Below, in pieces: positions 9,543 to 19,224 of a stretch of DNA of 64,000 bases. The translations under genes and the position numbers were made by a program. Source of the DNA: Endozoicomonas numazuensis (lineage in GTDB: Bacteria > Pseudomonadota > Gammaproteobacteria > Pseudomonadales > Endozoicomonadaceae); the NCBI RefSeq assembly GCF_000722635.1, contig NZ_JOKH01000002.1, forward strand, positions 688,756 through 752,755, read 5' to 3'. The notes beneath the pieces are model-generated. The model did not search any database, had not been told where the DNA came from, and saw nothing but the letters and a program-made list of their open reading frames with translations. Numbering within the stretch: position 1 is the stretch's first letter; every line of letters begins with the position of its first letter.

Positions 9543-10453
9543 AGCTCGGTCAGCGACCAGCCAAGCTGGCATTTGAGCTTGAGTTCAGACCATAGATTCT
9601 CGGCACTGGCATGAAGCCTGACATTATTTCTATAGATAACGATTTCAACCTGACCTATCCAGTCAGCTTTATCCGTAAAAAGAACCAGCTGACCGGACTC
9701 CAGCTCTCGTCGAATCGAATAGTCAGGCAACCAGGCAACACCTTTTCCCTTTAACGTCATCACTTTCAGAAGGTTAGTCAGTGATGACTCCATAACCGTT
9801 TGAAAGCCGAAATCCGGTAAAGAGCTATGCAACAAACTATTGACTCTACGACCCATGAACGCATCAGGGCTATACCTCAGTAAAGGAATGGACTCTTCCT
9901 GCTCAGGAGAATACAAAGGCTTGCCTGCTTCGTCGGACAGGCAGACGGGGAACAGTCGGGAAATGCCCAGAGGCAAATACTCAAAAGGAGGCTGCATCAA
10001 AGCTTCCGCATTAAATGCCAGAAGAAAATCACAACTCCCTTCTTTAAGCGCTTCAATGGCGAGATCGACATCAATACTTTCTACACGCGTTCTCAGCGTT
10101 CGATGCTCAGGTTCCATTTGCTCAATAAGCTCAGGCAGCAACGTCACGGACAATGAATGTGCTGCAGCAAAATCTATTGCCTGAGTCTCGGCTTTACCCC
10201 GCAACTGTGTCAGCCCCTCTTCCATTTGCCTTAACAAATTTCTGGCTGTTGTTCTGAACAGCCGCCCTTCTGGCGTGAGGTCAATGGGCACAGTCCCCCG
10301 CTCCACCAGCTCAAAACCCACCATCTGTTCCAACGAACGTATTCTTCGGCCAAAAGCGGGTTGAGTAATGTTGCGAAATTCTGCTGCACGGGAAAAGTTT
10401 CTCAATTCTGCCAGAGCCAGAAAATCTTCCAGCCACTTGCTTTCCAGGTTCAT
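9539..10453 (-). CDS. LysR-type regulator resembling HypT (YjiE)
   Basis: A 304-residue LysR regulator with an N-terminal winged helix (residues 5-65, including NFSRAAEFRNITQPAFGRR) and a substrate-binding-like domain. It follows E. coli HypT, the hypochlorite-responsive regulator, over its whole length: TKWLYDFL/SKWLEDFL at the start, AAAHSLS in the hinge, YMGRLIN/FMGRRVN, and GIAWLPEYAI/GVAWLPDYSI. The start at 10453 is set by a GGAGAAGG ribosome site; an upstream ATG at 10540 gives an unlikely 29-residue extension. HypT senses methionine oxidation, which fits the nearby msrPQ thematically, but the family resemblance alone does not prove the signal. Confidence 0.8.
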   Translation of the reverse strand: MNLESKWLEDFLALAELRNFSRAAEFRNITQPAFGRRIRSLEQMVGFELVERGTVPIDLTPEGRLFRTTARNLLRQMEEGLTQLRGKAETQAIDFAAAHSLSVTLLPELIEQMEPEHRTLRTRVESIDVDLAIEALKEGSCDFLLAFNAEALMQPPFEYLPLGISRLFPVCLSDEAGKPLYSPEQEESIPLLRYSPDAFMGRRVNSLLHSSLPDFGFQTVMESSLTNLLKVMTLKGKGVAWLPDYSIRRELESGQLVLFTDKADWIGQVEIVIYRNNVRLHASAENLWSELKLKCQLGWSLTEL

Positions 10454-10556
10454 TCCACACCTTCTCCAAAACTTCGGTTTAACCTGATTGAGACATACTG
10501 CCGCAACGGATAACGTAAGAATCCACCTGAACTCCATCATACTTTTCGGTCTTATC

Positions 10557-11022
10557 TGTTCAAAGGAGCACGCTGAGGCCCAGCTGATGAAATATCGCTA
10601 CCGCCAGGGACAAGTTGCAGGATACGCCAGCCGCCTGCATTATTTCAGTGACTGGATGGTAGAGAATGAAAAAAGAAAGCAGCTTAACCTGGTAATGGAA
10701 ATATTGGGAGGAACAGCTCAATCCTCAAAGGTTCACTTTATGAGCTCAAATCATCAACAGTTCTTTAAACTGCAAGACAATCCGGAAAACCTGCAAGCCA
10801 TTTTTCAAACTGAGCAGCTAATCAGCAATATTTCAGGCTTGGACGTGATACACACAGGCATTGCTTACTGGAATAAGGAATAAGGGAGAACTGAAACTGA
10901 TTCACGCACCTGCAGAAAACAGTACGGTCCAGGTGAGCAAGAGACCTCTGCATGAACGGGTTCTGGATATTAAAAGCCAGAACGGCATTATGGTTGCAAA
11001 ACCTCGCGCCCCTTTGGCTTAA
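10557..11022 (+). pseudogene. Remnant of a DUF1460 (amidase-like) gene, truncated and frameshifted
   Basis: The reading begins around CSKEHAEAQLMKYRYRQGQ and continues through YFSDWM and SNISGLDVIHTGIAYW, the middle and C-terminal part of DUF1460 proteins (N-acetylmuramoyl-L-alanine amidase-like cysteine hydrolases). The N-terminal part with the catalytic Asp-Cys motif is missing, and the HypT-like gene begins there instead. A 7-base tandem duplication (AATAAGG at 10872-10878 and 10879-10885) shifts the frame to a stop at 10881. After it the reading resumes in another frame as GELKLIHAPAEN and runs to the TAA at 11020-11022, ending in the DUF1460-like GIMVAKPR. It is inactive. Confidence 0.7.
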
Positions 11023-11720
11023 GCAGCTACCCTTGCTTCTTTCTGGTTGTACCAGTCAACACAAGCGCTGGCTAACAGAGCAGTAGCATCAATGCACTGT
11101 TCAGGGCTTGTTTTGACAACTTCAGCAAGACCAATAGGAATTTCTGTACAACCCAGAACTACCGCTTCAGCGCCCTTATTCACAAGGTCATCAAATACGA
11201 CTTTCATACGCTGACTGCCCAGTTCAAGACGGCCAGCTTTGATGTCATAGATGGCCTGCATCATCAAAGTCTGCATATCCTGATCAGGGATCAGGCACTC
11301 ACGACCATCATTTTCAATCAACTCCTGATACATCACCGCTGAGACGGTAGCACTCGTCGCCATAACGCCCACTTTGCCAAGTCTGTGCTGCCTGATATGT
11401 TTCTGAACACAATCCAGAATACTGATCATTGGAATCTGGGCATGCTTTTGCAGTTTCTCAAACCAGAAGTGCGCTGTATTGCAGGGAATCACAACACATT
11501 CTGCACCACCACGTTCAAGACTTCTCAAGCCTCTCAGTAATGCAGGGAAAGGGTCTTCAGACCCTTCCAGAATGCAGGCGCTGCGGTCAGGAATCTGAGG
11601 GACGTTATGCACCAGCATAGGCAGGTGTTCCTGATCCTTGCTGGCTGCTGTTAAAGCAATGATTTTCTGCATAAAGTCCACGGTAGCCAAAGGCCCCATT
11701 CCACCCAGTACTCCTAACAC
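11019..11720 (-). CDS. Aspartate/glutamate racemase family protein (RacX/YgeA-like)
   Basis: A 233-residue cofactor-independent amino acid racemase. The two catalytic cysteines are present: CNTAHFWF (about residue 80) and GCTEIPIG (about 191), together with the N-terminal GVLGGMGPLAT. It would interconvert D- and L-amino acids in the cytoplasm; YgeA-type enzymes have broad specificity. The start is GTG at 11720 with GGGGTG upstream. Its stop overlaps the end of the DUF1460 remnant on the other strand. Confidence 0.88.
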   Translation of the reverse strand: MLGVLGGMGPLATVDFMQKIIALTAASKDQEHLPMLVHNVPQIPDRSACILEGSEDPFPALLRGLRSLERGGAECVVIPCNTAHFWFEKLQKHAQIPMISILDCVQKHIRQHRLGKVGVMATSATVSAVMYQELIENDGRECLIPDQDMQTLMMQAIYDIKAGRLELGSQRMKVVFDDLVNKGAEAVVLGCTEIPIGLAEVVKTSPEQCIDATALLASACVDWYNQKEARVAA

Positions 11721-12076
11721 GACACACCCCGTTTAATTCGTGACTGCAAAGTTAAAACTATGGTTCTATCATTGCGATTCACGCGGGGCTTGTGAAATGC
11801 CTAAAGCGAAGGCTTAATGCCGAAACGGCACTGAAAAGGGGCGCAAAGCTTACGCCCAGAAACCCATAAAAAACAATGTGAGTAACACTTAAGATGGATA
11901 CGAATCATGGGGAGTAGTGCAGTCTATTGCGTCTTCCCCTCTCTTCCATAAAGATCCCATTCAAGCAAAAACATCAGACTGCAATGTTCAGACATAAATA
12001 TAAGGATTTACTTATTGGAATCACCTGCTTATAGCGGGAAACTATATACCTCCCATTACCAACCGAATTGATCCCT
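11721..12076. other. Intergenic region before the nucleosidase gene
   Basis: About 356 bases without a gene. A short hairpin (GGGCG at 11839-11843 with CGCCC at 11853-11857) is visible. I looked for a SAH riboswitch because the next gene is a nucleosidase and saw no match to the motif I know. The divergent promoters are presumably here. Confidence 0.5.
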
Positions 12077-12808
12077 ATGAAAAAAATTACAATGATTGTG
12101 GCCATGAAACAGGAAGCAGTGCCACTCATTGAGAAACTGGGCCTGGCTCAAACAAGCGACACCAATCCGCTACTGCCTTGCAAAGCCTTTTCGGGTGAGT
12201 ACAAGAATCTAAGCATCAATTTGGTTACCAACGGTTCCGACTCTGTTCACGGTGTAGAAAATGTAGGTACCCAACCTGCGACTCTGGCAACGTATGAAGC
12301 CCTTCGCCTCTTTTCACCCGACCTGATCATCAATGCCGGAACCTGTGGTGGTTTTTCCGATCACGGCTGCAAAATTGGTGACGTCTATATGGGTGAACGC
12401 ATCCGCTTCTTTGACCGTCGTATTCCTATGGGTGATCACTATGAAGCTTATGGCGATAGTAATTATCCGTGCGAACTGGCGGTTGAACTGGCTCAGAAAC
12501 TGGATTTGCCCACTTCTATTGTTTGTACCGGTAACTCTCTCGATATGAGTCCGACCGATGAAGCCATTCTGCGTCAGGAACCCCTGGTCAATAAAGAAAT
12601 GGAAGCCGCAGCTATTGCCTGGGTAGCATCCCATTACCAAATGCCGCTGGTTGCAGTAAAATCAGTAACAGACCTGATGGACAGTGAACACGGTACGGCA
12701 GATGAGTTTTCTTCTAACCTTGCCCTGGCCTCTAAAAACCTTCAGGTAGAAGTGCTAAGACTGCTTGACTTACTTGCCCAGCAATCTCTTACTCAAGATG
12801 CAGCATAG
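12077..12808 (+). CDS. 5-methylthioadenosine/S-adenosylhomocysteine nucleosidase family protein
   Basis: A 243-residue purine-nucleoside phosphorylase-fold hydrolase that cleaves adenine from methylthioadenosine and possibly S-adenosylhomocysteine. INAGTCGGF (about residue 88), the substrate-binding Glu in NKEMEAAAIAW (about 176) and the catalytic Asp in KSVTDLMDSE (about 200) are present. The C-terminal VKSVTDLMD and TADEFSSNL are closer to plant-type MTA nucleosidases than to E. coli MtnN, so it may favour methylthioadenosine. ATG at 12077 is taken over the in-frame TTG at 12068. It stands alone; an ERIC-like repeat follows. Confidence 0.85.
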   Translation: MKKITMIVAMKQEAVPLIEKLGLAQTSDTNPLLPCKAFSGEYKNLSINLVTNGSDSVHGVENVGTQPATLATYEALRLFSPDLIINAGTCGGFSDHGCKIGDVYMGERIRFFDRRIPMGDHYEAYGDSNYPCELAVELAQKLDLPTSIVCTGNSLDMSPTDEAILRQEPLVNKEMEAAAIAWVASHYQMPLVAVKSVTDLMDSEHGTADEFSSNLALASKNLQVEVLRLLDLLAQQSLTQDAA

Positions 12809-12848
12809 TGCGGTCAAAGCCTTTAGAAAAACAATATGACTAACACTG

Positions 12849-12973
12849 TACCCAAAGGATTTGGAGTTGCGACAAGGCAACAGGCTAACGAAATTCCAGA
12901 CGCCTGCCAATAGCAGGTGACTGGGGTGAATAAATGCAGGCAATGAAGCAGCAACTCCAAAGGCGATGGGAAT
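12849..12973. repeat. ERIC-like (IRU) intergenic repeat
   Basis: About 125 bases. The terminal inverted repeats include a perfect 11-base pair, TTTGGAGTTGC (12860-12870) and GCAACTCCAAA (12951-12961). An internal stem CCTGC-caata-GCAGG is followed by GGTGACTGGGGTGAA. ERIC elements of enterobacteria share the length of about 127 bp, the GTGACTGGGGTGAGCG core and the GCAACTTGAAG-type ends. The match to the core is clear, although the organism is not an enterobacterium. It lies between mtn and pmp3 and is probably transcribed. Confidence 0.75.
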
Positions 12974-13033
12974 ACATGGATGAAACCTTTCTAATCCGAA
13001 GGGCTTCAGCTAATGCAAGCAAAGGGAGACAAC

Positions 13034-13234
13034 ATGCGTTATTTTCTGGCTATTCTGCTACCACCAATCGCAGTGATTTTATGTGGCAAACCAGGGCAAA
13101 TGATTCTAAATATTATTCTGACTCTGCTGGGATGGATTCCTGGAATTATTCATGCGCTGTTTGTTGTCAACAGTCACCTGGCAGACAAGCGCAACAACGA
13201 AGTGATCAAAGCCATTAAAAGTCAGGAAGATTGA
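13034..13234 (+). CDS. Pmp3/YqaE-family small membrane protein
   Basis: A 66-residue hydrophobic peptide with two membrane spans. The Pmp3 family pattern is visible in YFLAILLPPIAVIL, then a polar turn (GKPGQ), then LNIILTLLGWIPGIIHAL. A GGGAGA site precedes the ATG at 13034; 21 extra in-frame bases upstream are not needed. Proteins of this family affect membrane potential and are often induced by salt or cold, but their molecular role is poorly defined. It is followed after 4 bases by a DUF2959 gene, so the two are co-translated. Confidence 0.9.
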   Translation: MRYFLAILLPPIAVILCGKPGQMILNIILTLLGWIPGIIHALFVVNSHLADKRNNEVIKAIKSQED

Positions 13235-13238
13235 CACC

Positions 13239-13898
13239 ATGCCTTCAGTATTCCGAATAGGGGTTCCAGCCTTGTTACTGATGCTGTCTGTCTTTCTGAC
13301 GGGCTGCCAGAGCACCTATTACAGCGCGATGGAAAAGGTCGGTATCCATAAGCGCGATATTATGGTCGATCGAATCGAAAGCTCTCAGGCAGCTCAGGAA
13401 GATGCTCAGGAACAATTCAGCTCAGCGCTGGAACAGTTTCGCAGTGTCGTCAATTTCAATGGCGGCGACCTGGAAGCACTCTATGATCAGTTGAATTCAG
13501 AATACGAAAATAGCGTGACGTCTGCAGAAGAGGTTCGTGGTCGTATACAGGGTGTCAAAGATGTTTCAGAAGCTTTGTTTGAAGAGTGGGAAGACGAACT
13601 GGAACTCTATTCCAGCGCCAGCCTTCGCCGTTCAAGCCAACAGAAGCTGAATGATACTCGCCGCCAGTACAAAAGAATGCTGACCAGCATGGAACAATCA
13701 GAAAAACGTATGCAACCGGTACTGGATGCCTTCCAGGATCAGGTGCTCTATCTGAAACATAACCTCAATGCACGGGCTATCTCCGCGCTAAAGGGAGAGT
13801 TTGGTTCCATTAAATCGGATATTGATCGCCTGCTCCATGATATGCAGCGATCCATTGATGAGTCACGAAAATTTGTTGCTACGTTGAAACAGCAATAA
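13239..13898 (+). CDS. DUF2959 family lipoprotein
   Basis: A 219-residue predicted lipoprotein. The signal peptide ends in a lipobox LTGC (Cys near residue 23), followed by QSTYYSAMEKVGIHKRDIMVDR, the hallmark of DUF2959. The rest is almost entirely helical with heptad-like spacing, consistent with a coiled coil in the periplasm. The function of the family is unknown. It is in an operon with the Pmp3-type gene four bases upstream. Confidence 0.88.
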   Translation: MPSVFRIGVPALLLMLSVFLTGCQSTYYSAMEKVGIHKRDIMVDRIESSQAAQEDAQEQFSSALEQFRSVVNFNGGDLEALYDQLNSEYENSVTSAEEVRGRIQGVKDVSEALFEEWEDELELYSSASLRRSSQQKLNDTRRQYKRMLTSMEQSEKRMQPVLDAFQDQVLYLKHNLNARAISALKGEFGSIKSDIDRLLHDMQRSIDESRKFVATLKQQ

Positions 13899-13906
13899 AA
13901 AATCAG

Positions 13907-13942
13907 AGCTGCCTGAGCTAGATATGACTGATTCGGGCAGCT
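13907..13942 (+). terminator. Possible terminator after the DUF2959 gene
   Basis: AGCTGCC (13907-13913) pairs with GGCAGCT (13936-13942), followed by a pyrimidine-rich but not T-only run. The loop is long, so this is a weak call. Confidence 0.4.
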
Positions 13943-14052
13943 TCTTCCTTCGCTGATAAGTATGCCTAACCAACTCTCTTGATCCTTATATTTAATGGGA
14001 CAGACTTGCTCCGTGAATGCCCAATTCAACAGTATTTCAATAAAAACTGTAA

Positions 14053-14268
14053 CCCCTGCTAGCAGTTATATTCCGTTCCACACTTACATCCAGCGTTTAC
14101 GCAGAGAACAAAAGTGTCACTACCAGCCGCACAGAAGCTATCTATCAGTTGGGCTACGCTGTCGGCGCCTACGAATATGCCTACCCATATTATGTTGTCA
14201 TTCGAAATGCATATGACCTGACGAAGAAAGTTTATGAATACAACAAGCTGTCGAACCAGCCTGAGGTT
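14053..14268 (+). pseudogene. N-terminal remnant, possibly of a DUF1254 protein
   Basis: One frame is open for about 72 codons and reads like a signal-peptide end (LLAVIF ... SVYAEN) followed by TEAIYQLGYAVGAYEYAYP and NAYDLTKKVYEYN. That resembles the start of DUF1254 proteins (the EAYxxGYP-type opening). There is no start codon: a TAA at 14050 precedes the open stretch. The reading is cut at 14256-14280 by a perfect hairpin that also holds the end of the MaoC gene. The rest of the family domain is absent. The family call rests on a short match and is tentative. Confidence 0.4.
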
Positions 14269-14284
14269 ATCTCAGGCTGGTTTT
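14256..14284 (+). terminator. Perfect 10-bp stem followed by TTTT
   Basis: CCAGCCTGAG (14256-14265) pairs exactly with CTCAGGCTGG (14271-14280) across a 5-base loop, then TTTTC. It is strongest as a plus-strand terminator. The stop codon of the minus-strand MaoC gene (14272-14274) lies within the stem, so it may limit transcription in both directions. Confidence 0.65.
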
Positions 14285-14718
14285 CTAAAGACCATATTGG
14301 TGAACTTATAAGTGGCCACCACTTCTTCATTTTGATTGGTGACTGTCATCTGGGTCACAACAATGCCTCTATCCGGCTTACTGTTTGACACTCGCTTATC
14401 GACAATTTCACTTTTACAGCGCAGAACATCACCCACCATAACCGGCTTGGGGAAACGTAACTCATCCCAACCAAGTCCGGCTAACATGGCAATTTCACCA
14501 TTAATCATACTGTGCCCAAGGCGGGTGCCAATAGCCACAGTATGAAGACTGGAAGCAAACAGTCCTCCCATGGGCGATGCCTTGGCAATGTCCTCATCCA
14601 GATGAAACGGCACAGGATCCCATTGCCCAGCAAACTCTTTGATTTCTTCTGCTGTTACTTCATGAGTCTGTTCACTGATTTTGCTCTGATTCAGTTCCAG
14701 ATCTTCGTAATACATCAT
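14272..14718 (-). CDS. MaoC-like hydratase (hot-dog fold)
   Basis: A 148-residue single hot-dog domain protein of the MaoC/(R)-specific enoyl-CoA hydratase family. The hydratase motif region reads EFAGQWDPVPFHLDED near residues 28-43, with Asp and His in the usual positions, followed by a SSLHTVAIGTRL helix. It probably hydrates enoyl-CoA thioesters in fatty acid or polyester metabolism. Two adjacent ATG codons compete for the start. It stands alone between the DUF1254 remnant and an unknown gene. Confidence 0.85.
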   Translation of the reverse strand: MMYYEDLELNQSKISEQTHEVTAEEIKEFAGQWDPVPFHLDEDIAKASPMGGLFASSLHTVAIGTRLGHSMINGEIAMLAGLGWDELRFPKPVMVGDVLRCKSEIVDKRVSNSKPDRGIVVTQMTVTNQNEEVVATYKFTNMVFRKPA

Positions 14719-14855
14719 TTTTATTATTCCTTGTTCACTGCATACGAGTCTGCATTACAGCAAGCTCACAACCATTCTTGTACTTCTATTTTCCCATTGG
14801 AACAAATTCAGGTATTGCATGTCTAACACCATTCGATGTAAAGGATTACAAGAAT

Positions 14856-17039
14856 ATGGGGACTTCTCTATCAAAAGGTATCAATAGCACACCCACAACA
14901 CAAAAGTGTCGATATCAACCAGAAGCCACTATTAAGACAGGCTTGTGGGATGATATAAAAAGCGTTTCCTGTACTGAGTTTGAGACTAGCCAGGTCAACC
15001 AAACTGCACTCCCTCTAGCCATTGTTAAAGCAGGACAATACCTGGAAGATCACGGATTCCATCCGGATTCAGGCCTGACACCAGAACTGTTAAAGAATTG
15101 GAACAAAGGATCCACCTGGTTTCAGAGTTTGATGCACCTCCATTTCAAAGGGCTACCCGTCGAGCAATTCTCTGATGAACAACTGGGCCTGACACAACCC
15201 GGTGGTATGGATGAGATCACGGTCTATAGAGGCATAATCAAAAAGCTAAAGGAACATAGCGGTGCCCGAACCCCTGAAGACTATCTGGCCTTCATGTCCT
15301 GGCTGGCCACTGTAAATATGCTGGAGGAATTTCCTTACCCCCCTCTCGTCAACGCTCTTGAGGATTGGGAAAAAAGTATGAGGGCGGAACTTTGCTCACA
15401 AGTTACAACCGATGCAAGAGATCAAAGACTTCCCTTTGATGGCAACCCTTTCCACCAACCTAATAAAAGTAAGCTGCACTTCTATCTTGAACGCTTTGAA
15501 GGTATGAAATATGACCTCCTGAAATCTCTTTTATCTGAAGCCCCTTCCGAGCTGACAACGCCTTTGATGAGCGACTGGCTTCAACCTGAAGACTCGGCCC
15601 CCAGAAAAGCACTGTTCAAACAACAGTTTTACCCTCTGAATACTTTGCAACTGGAACGCTATCAATGGAATCACTGCATCAATACTTTGGTACAAAAGCT
15701 TCCAGAAACGGCAGATACACCTTTTTATGTGTCCATGAAAGCTGACAGTATAGAGCTGCCCATGAGCCCTCCTCACGAAGCCACACATTGCCATCAAACC
15801 TGTGGAAGAACACTGATTGAGAAACTGCCGGATGGCAGTCACCGCTACATCAAGATTCAATCTGAAAATGAATCCGCCAGTGATTTTCAAAAGTGTTTTT
15901 ACCGACTACAAAAAATCGAAAAACATAAGGAAGAACTCGAGCTGGAAAGTACTGCCGTCTGTACAGAGAAGGTTTTCAAAATTGATGATGTTTCTGCCTA
16001 TCTGGAAGCTTCTTCCATTCCCCCTGCTCACCAACGACAGGTCCTGTCTATAACTGGAGACTCTCCCCGTTTGGCCATGAGTTTTACCACTCCACCCGGA
16101 GTGCAATACGAAGAGTATTTTTACGACGTAGAAACCCCTTCAGAAGCTTTTGAAGGACTGGCCATCTATGGAAGAGATTACGGCAGATTATGGAGACAAA
16201 AACTCATCCCTCCTTCTCTGATTACCGCAGACCATGATGTGACATCGGCCAGGAAGCATCTGGTCTTTGCTTCTCTTCTCCACTGTTTTTCTGAGGGGTG
16301 TATTGATAGGTGGCATACGGAAGCCTCCAATTACCCCAATTCAGGAGGCAGTAAGATGGGTATGAGAGATAAAGGTGATACGTGTCTTCCTTCTGAAGCG
16401 GTTCCTTATTACAAGACAACGTTCAAACATATGGGGATTGGCTGCTCCAAAGAATCAACCCAATCCCTCAACTCAATACGTGTGAATGAATTGGGCAGAG
16501 CGGCGCAAGGTATGATTCTTCAATACGCTCGCCGCTTCAATCAGTCCTTTAACCCTATGGATTCTGAAAAGTGCAATGACATAGCCAAAGACATTGAATA
16601 TTTATTGGCTGGCTTATTCAGCCAAGCTTTTGCCTTAAGTAAAGAGCAGTGTCAATTACTGATGCGTGAAGCTGATTTGCTCAATCAGTGTGCCAGAGAG
16701 GTAAACTATTGGCTGGCTTCGGGGTCACCTTATGTTGAAGACATTCGATCAGCGGTCATTAATAGAAAAGTGTACCCACACCTCCCGGAAAACATGCAGG
16801 CCTGTATTTTAACAGAAGGTGCAGCGGAGCAATTAAGGGACACTGGTTTCTTCCGCCCACCAACCTATATGAAAGGCGATATAAAGCTGGGCTCCCCAAA
16901 TGGAAAAAACCCACTCATCGCTCTCAATGCCTTAATGACCAAACTGACCAGCGCCGGTATTGTGGCCATGCTGGATGAACAAAAAAGAGAGAAGCAAAGT
17001 GCTGCACAGAAAGTAGCTTCGGCTCAATACTGTGCCTAA
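14856..17039 (+). CDS. Large protein of unknown function with an N-myristoylation-like start
   Basis: A 727-residue soluble-looking protein with no signal peptide or membrane span. I do not recognise the family. The ATG at 14856 (AAGGA about 11 bases upstream) gives the N-terminus MGTSLSKG, which fits the eukaryotic N-myristoylation pattern of Gly2, Ser6 and Lys7. An in-frame TTG at 14778 would hide this start. Visible landmarks are LIEKLPDGSHRYIKIQSE near 350, HKEELELESTAV near 375 and GMRDKGDTCLPSE near 530. Cys and His are frequent. Genes on both sides are unrelated. A secreted effector acting inside a eukaryotic host cell is a possibility, not a conclusion. Confidence 0.6.
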   Translation: MGTSLSKGINSTPTTQKCRYQPEATIKTGLWDDIKSVSCTEFETSQVNQTALPLAIVKAGQYLEDHGFHPDSGLTPELLKNWNKGSTWFQSLMHLHFKGLPVEQFSDEQLGLTQPGGMDEITVYRGIIKKLKEHSGARTPEDYLAFMSWLATVNMLEEFPYPPLVNALEDWEKSMRAELCSQVTTDARDQRLPFDGNPFHQPNKSKLHFYLERFEGMKYDLLKSLLSEAPSELTTPLMSDWLQPEDSAPRKALFKQQFYPLNTLQLERYQWNHCINTLVQKLPETADTPFYVSMKADSIELPMSPPHEATHCHQTCGRTLIEKLPDGSHRYIKIQSENESASDFQKCFYRLQKIEKHKEELELESTAVCTEKVFKIDDVSAYLEASSIPPAHQRQVLSITGDSPRLAMSFTTPPGVQYEEYFYDVETPSEAFEGLAIYGRDYGRLWRQKLIPPSLITADHDVTSARKHLVFASLLHCFSEGCIDRWHTEASNYPNSGGSKMGMRDKGDTCLPSEAVPYYKTTFKHMGIGCSKESTQSLNSIRVNELGRAAQGMILQYARRFNQSFNPMDSEKCNDIAKDIEYLLAGLFSQAFALSKEQCQLLMREADLLNQCAREVNYWLASGSPYVEDIRSAVINRKVYPHLPENMQACILTEGAAEQLRDTGFFRPPTYMKGDIKLGSPNGKNPLIALNALMTKLTSAGIVAMLDEQKREKQSAAQKVASAQYCA

Positions 17040-17050
17040 CCCAAACCCTC

Positions 17051-17968
17051 TTATGAAGAGTACCTTCTGTTAGCGATCCAAAGCCCTGTAAAAATAAGAC
17101 CGGCTGCTAACAGGTGGTATTGATGAAGTGTCTCACCAAGAATAGGGATAGCAAACATCGCGGAAAAAACCGGAATCAAAAAATTGAACATGGCCGCAGT
17201 GTTAGCCCCTAGAACCGAAACACCAAAATTCCAGGATATATAGGCCACCAGGGAAGCAAACAGTATCACGTAACCAATCAGATAAATCGCTTTCATATTG
17301 ACACTGAAGCCGCCCCTGACCGAGAACTCCCAAAGGTAAAATGGAAATAGAAGCGTTACACCAACTCCTACCAGAGTCGTCAGTAACTGAGCGCCCGATA
17401 TGGGCAGCTCAAAGCGCTTGAGTAAAACCGTATAACAACCCCAACAGCAAGTTGCTACAAACATGATCATGTCGCCCCGGCCAAAATTAAGGCTGGCCAG
17501 TATTGACCATTCCCCTTTACTGAAAATCGTCAATAAGCCCGGAATAGCGATCCCCATTCCCACCAGCTGTCTTTTTTTAGGGAAAATATTCAACAGAGGA
17601 ACAGCCAGAATCATGGTAATGACGGGTAAAGCGATCTGAATAAGAGCCAGATTCACTGCCTGTGTAGATTGTGCTGCGATATAAAGCAGTGTGTTAAAAC
17701 ACGCAATACTGAAAAAACCCAGAGCCAGTAGCTTGTAGCGACTTTGGAAAATCACTTTTCTCTGTCGGATCAAGTTCTTGCCAGTGAACGAAAACAGGAT
17801 CAGGAAAGCCAGTGTCCATCGCCAAAATGACAACGCAACGGGCGGTATGTCTCCCACACTCATCCGGCCTGCAACACTGTTCCCACCCCAACAGAGGGTG
17901 GCAAGCAACAACCCCATTATTGCGAGAATGTGAGGCTGGGCCTTAAGGCGGGCGATCTTCTTTCTCAA
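17051..17968 (-). CDS. EamA/DMT-superfamily exporter
   Basis: A 305-residue protein with ten predicted membrane spans in two EamA repeats. The N-terminal LLLATLCWGGNSVAGRM is the typical opening of drug/metabolite transporters, and the second repeat has MFVATCCWGCYTVLLKR. Such proteins usually export amino acids or other metabolites; the substrate cannot be read from the sequence. It converges with the unknown gene at 14856-17039 and is separated from ilvC by a terminator. Confidence 0.88.
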   Translation of the reverse strand: MRKKIARLKAQPHILAIMGLLLATLCWGGNSVAGRMSVGDIPPVALSFWRWTLAFLILFSFTGKNLIRQRKVIFQSRYKLLALGFFSIACFNTLLYIAAQSTQAVNLALIQIALPVITMILAVPLLNIFPKKRQLVGMGIAIPGLLTIFSKGEWSILASLNFGRGDMIMFVATCCWGCYTVLLKRFELPISGAQLLTTLVGVGVTLLFPFYLWEFSVRGGFSVNMKAIYLIGYVILFASLVAYISWNFGVSVLGANTAAMFNFLIPVFSAMFAIPILGETLHQYHLLAAGLIFTGLWIANRRYSS

Positions 17969-18025
17969 AATAAGGCTCCAGAGGAATAGAAAAAAAGGAC
18001 ATCAATTAATATTCACAAAAACAAA

Positions 18026-18051
18026 AAAGGCGCACAAGGCGCCTTTTTTTT
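18026..18051 (-). terminator. Bidirectional terminator of ilvC
   Basis: AAAGGCGC (18026-18033) pairs with GCGCCTTT (18039-18046). T-runs follow on both strands (plus strand 18044-18051; on the minus strand the complement of the A-run at 18023-18028). It ends ilvC transcription. Confidence 0.85.
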
Positions 18052-18068
18052 AACCGATCGTTTAACAA

Positions 18069-19166
<1,098 letters not shown>

Positions 19167-19200
19167 TTATTGCGTAAAATGATATATTTGCAACATTACG
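19167..19200. promoter_or_regulatory. Candidate IlvY operator region
   Basis: In the 139-base gap between ilvC and ilvY, TTATTGCGTAA (19167-19177) and TTGCAACATTACG (19188-19200) are partly symmetrical TTGC-containing half sites. IlvY is known to bind tandem operators in the ilvY-ilvC intergenic region. The match is only approximate. Confidence 0.35.
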
Positions 19201-19224
19201 TTTCACTATATGAAATGATCAATT

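Noticed and set aside
11721-12076. Possible SAH riboswitch before the nucleosidase gene
   Set aside because: The sequence does not show the conserved SAH-riboswitch core I know, and only one short hairpin is seen.
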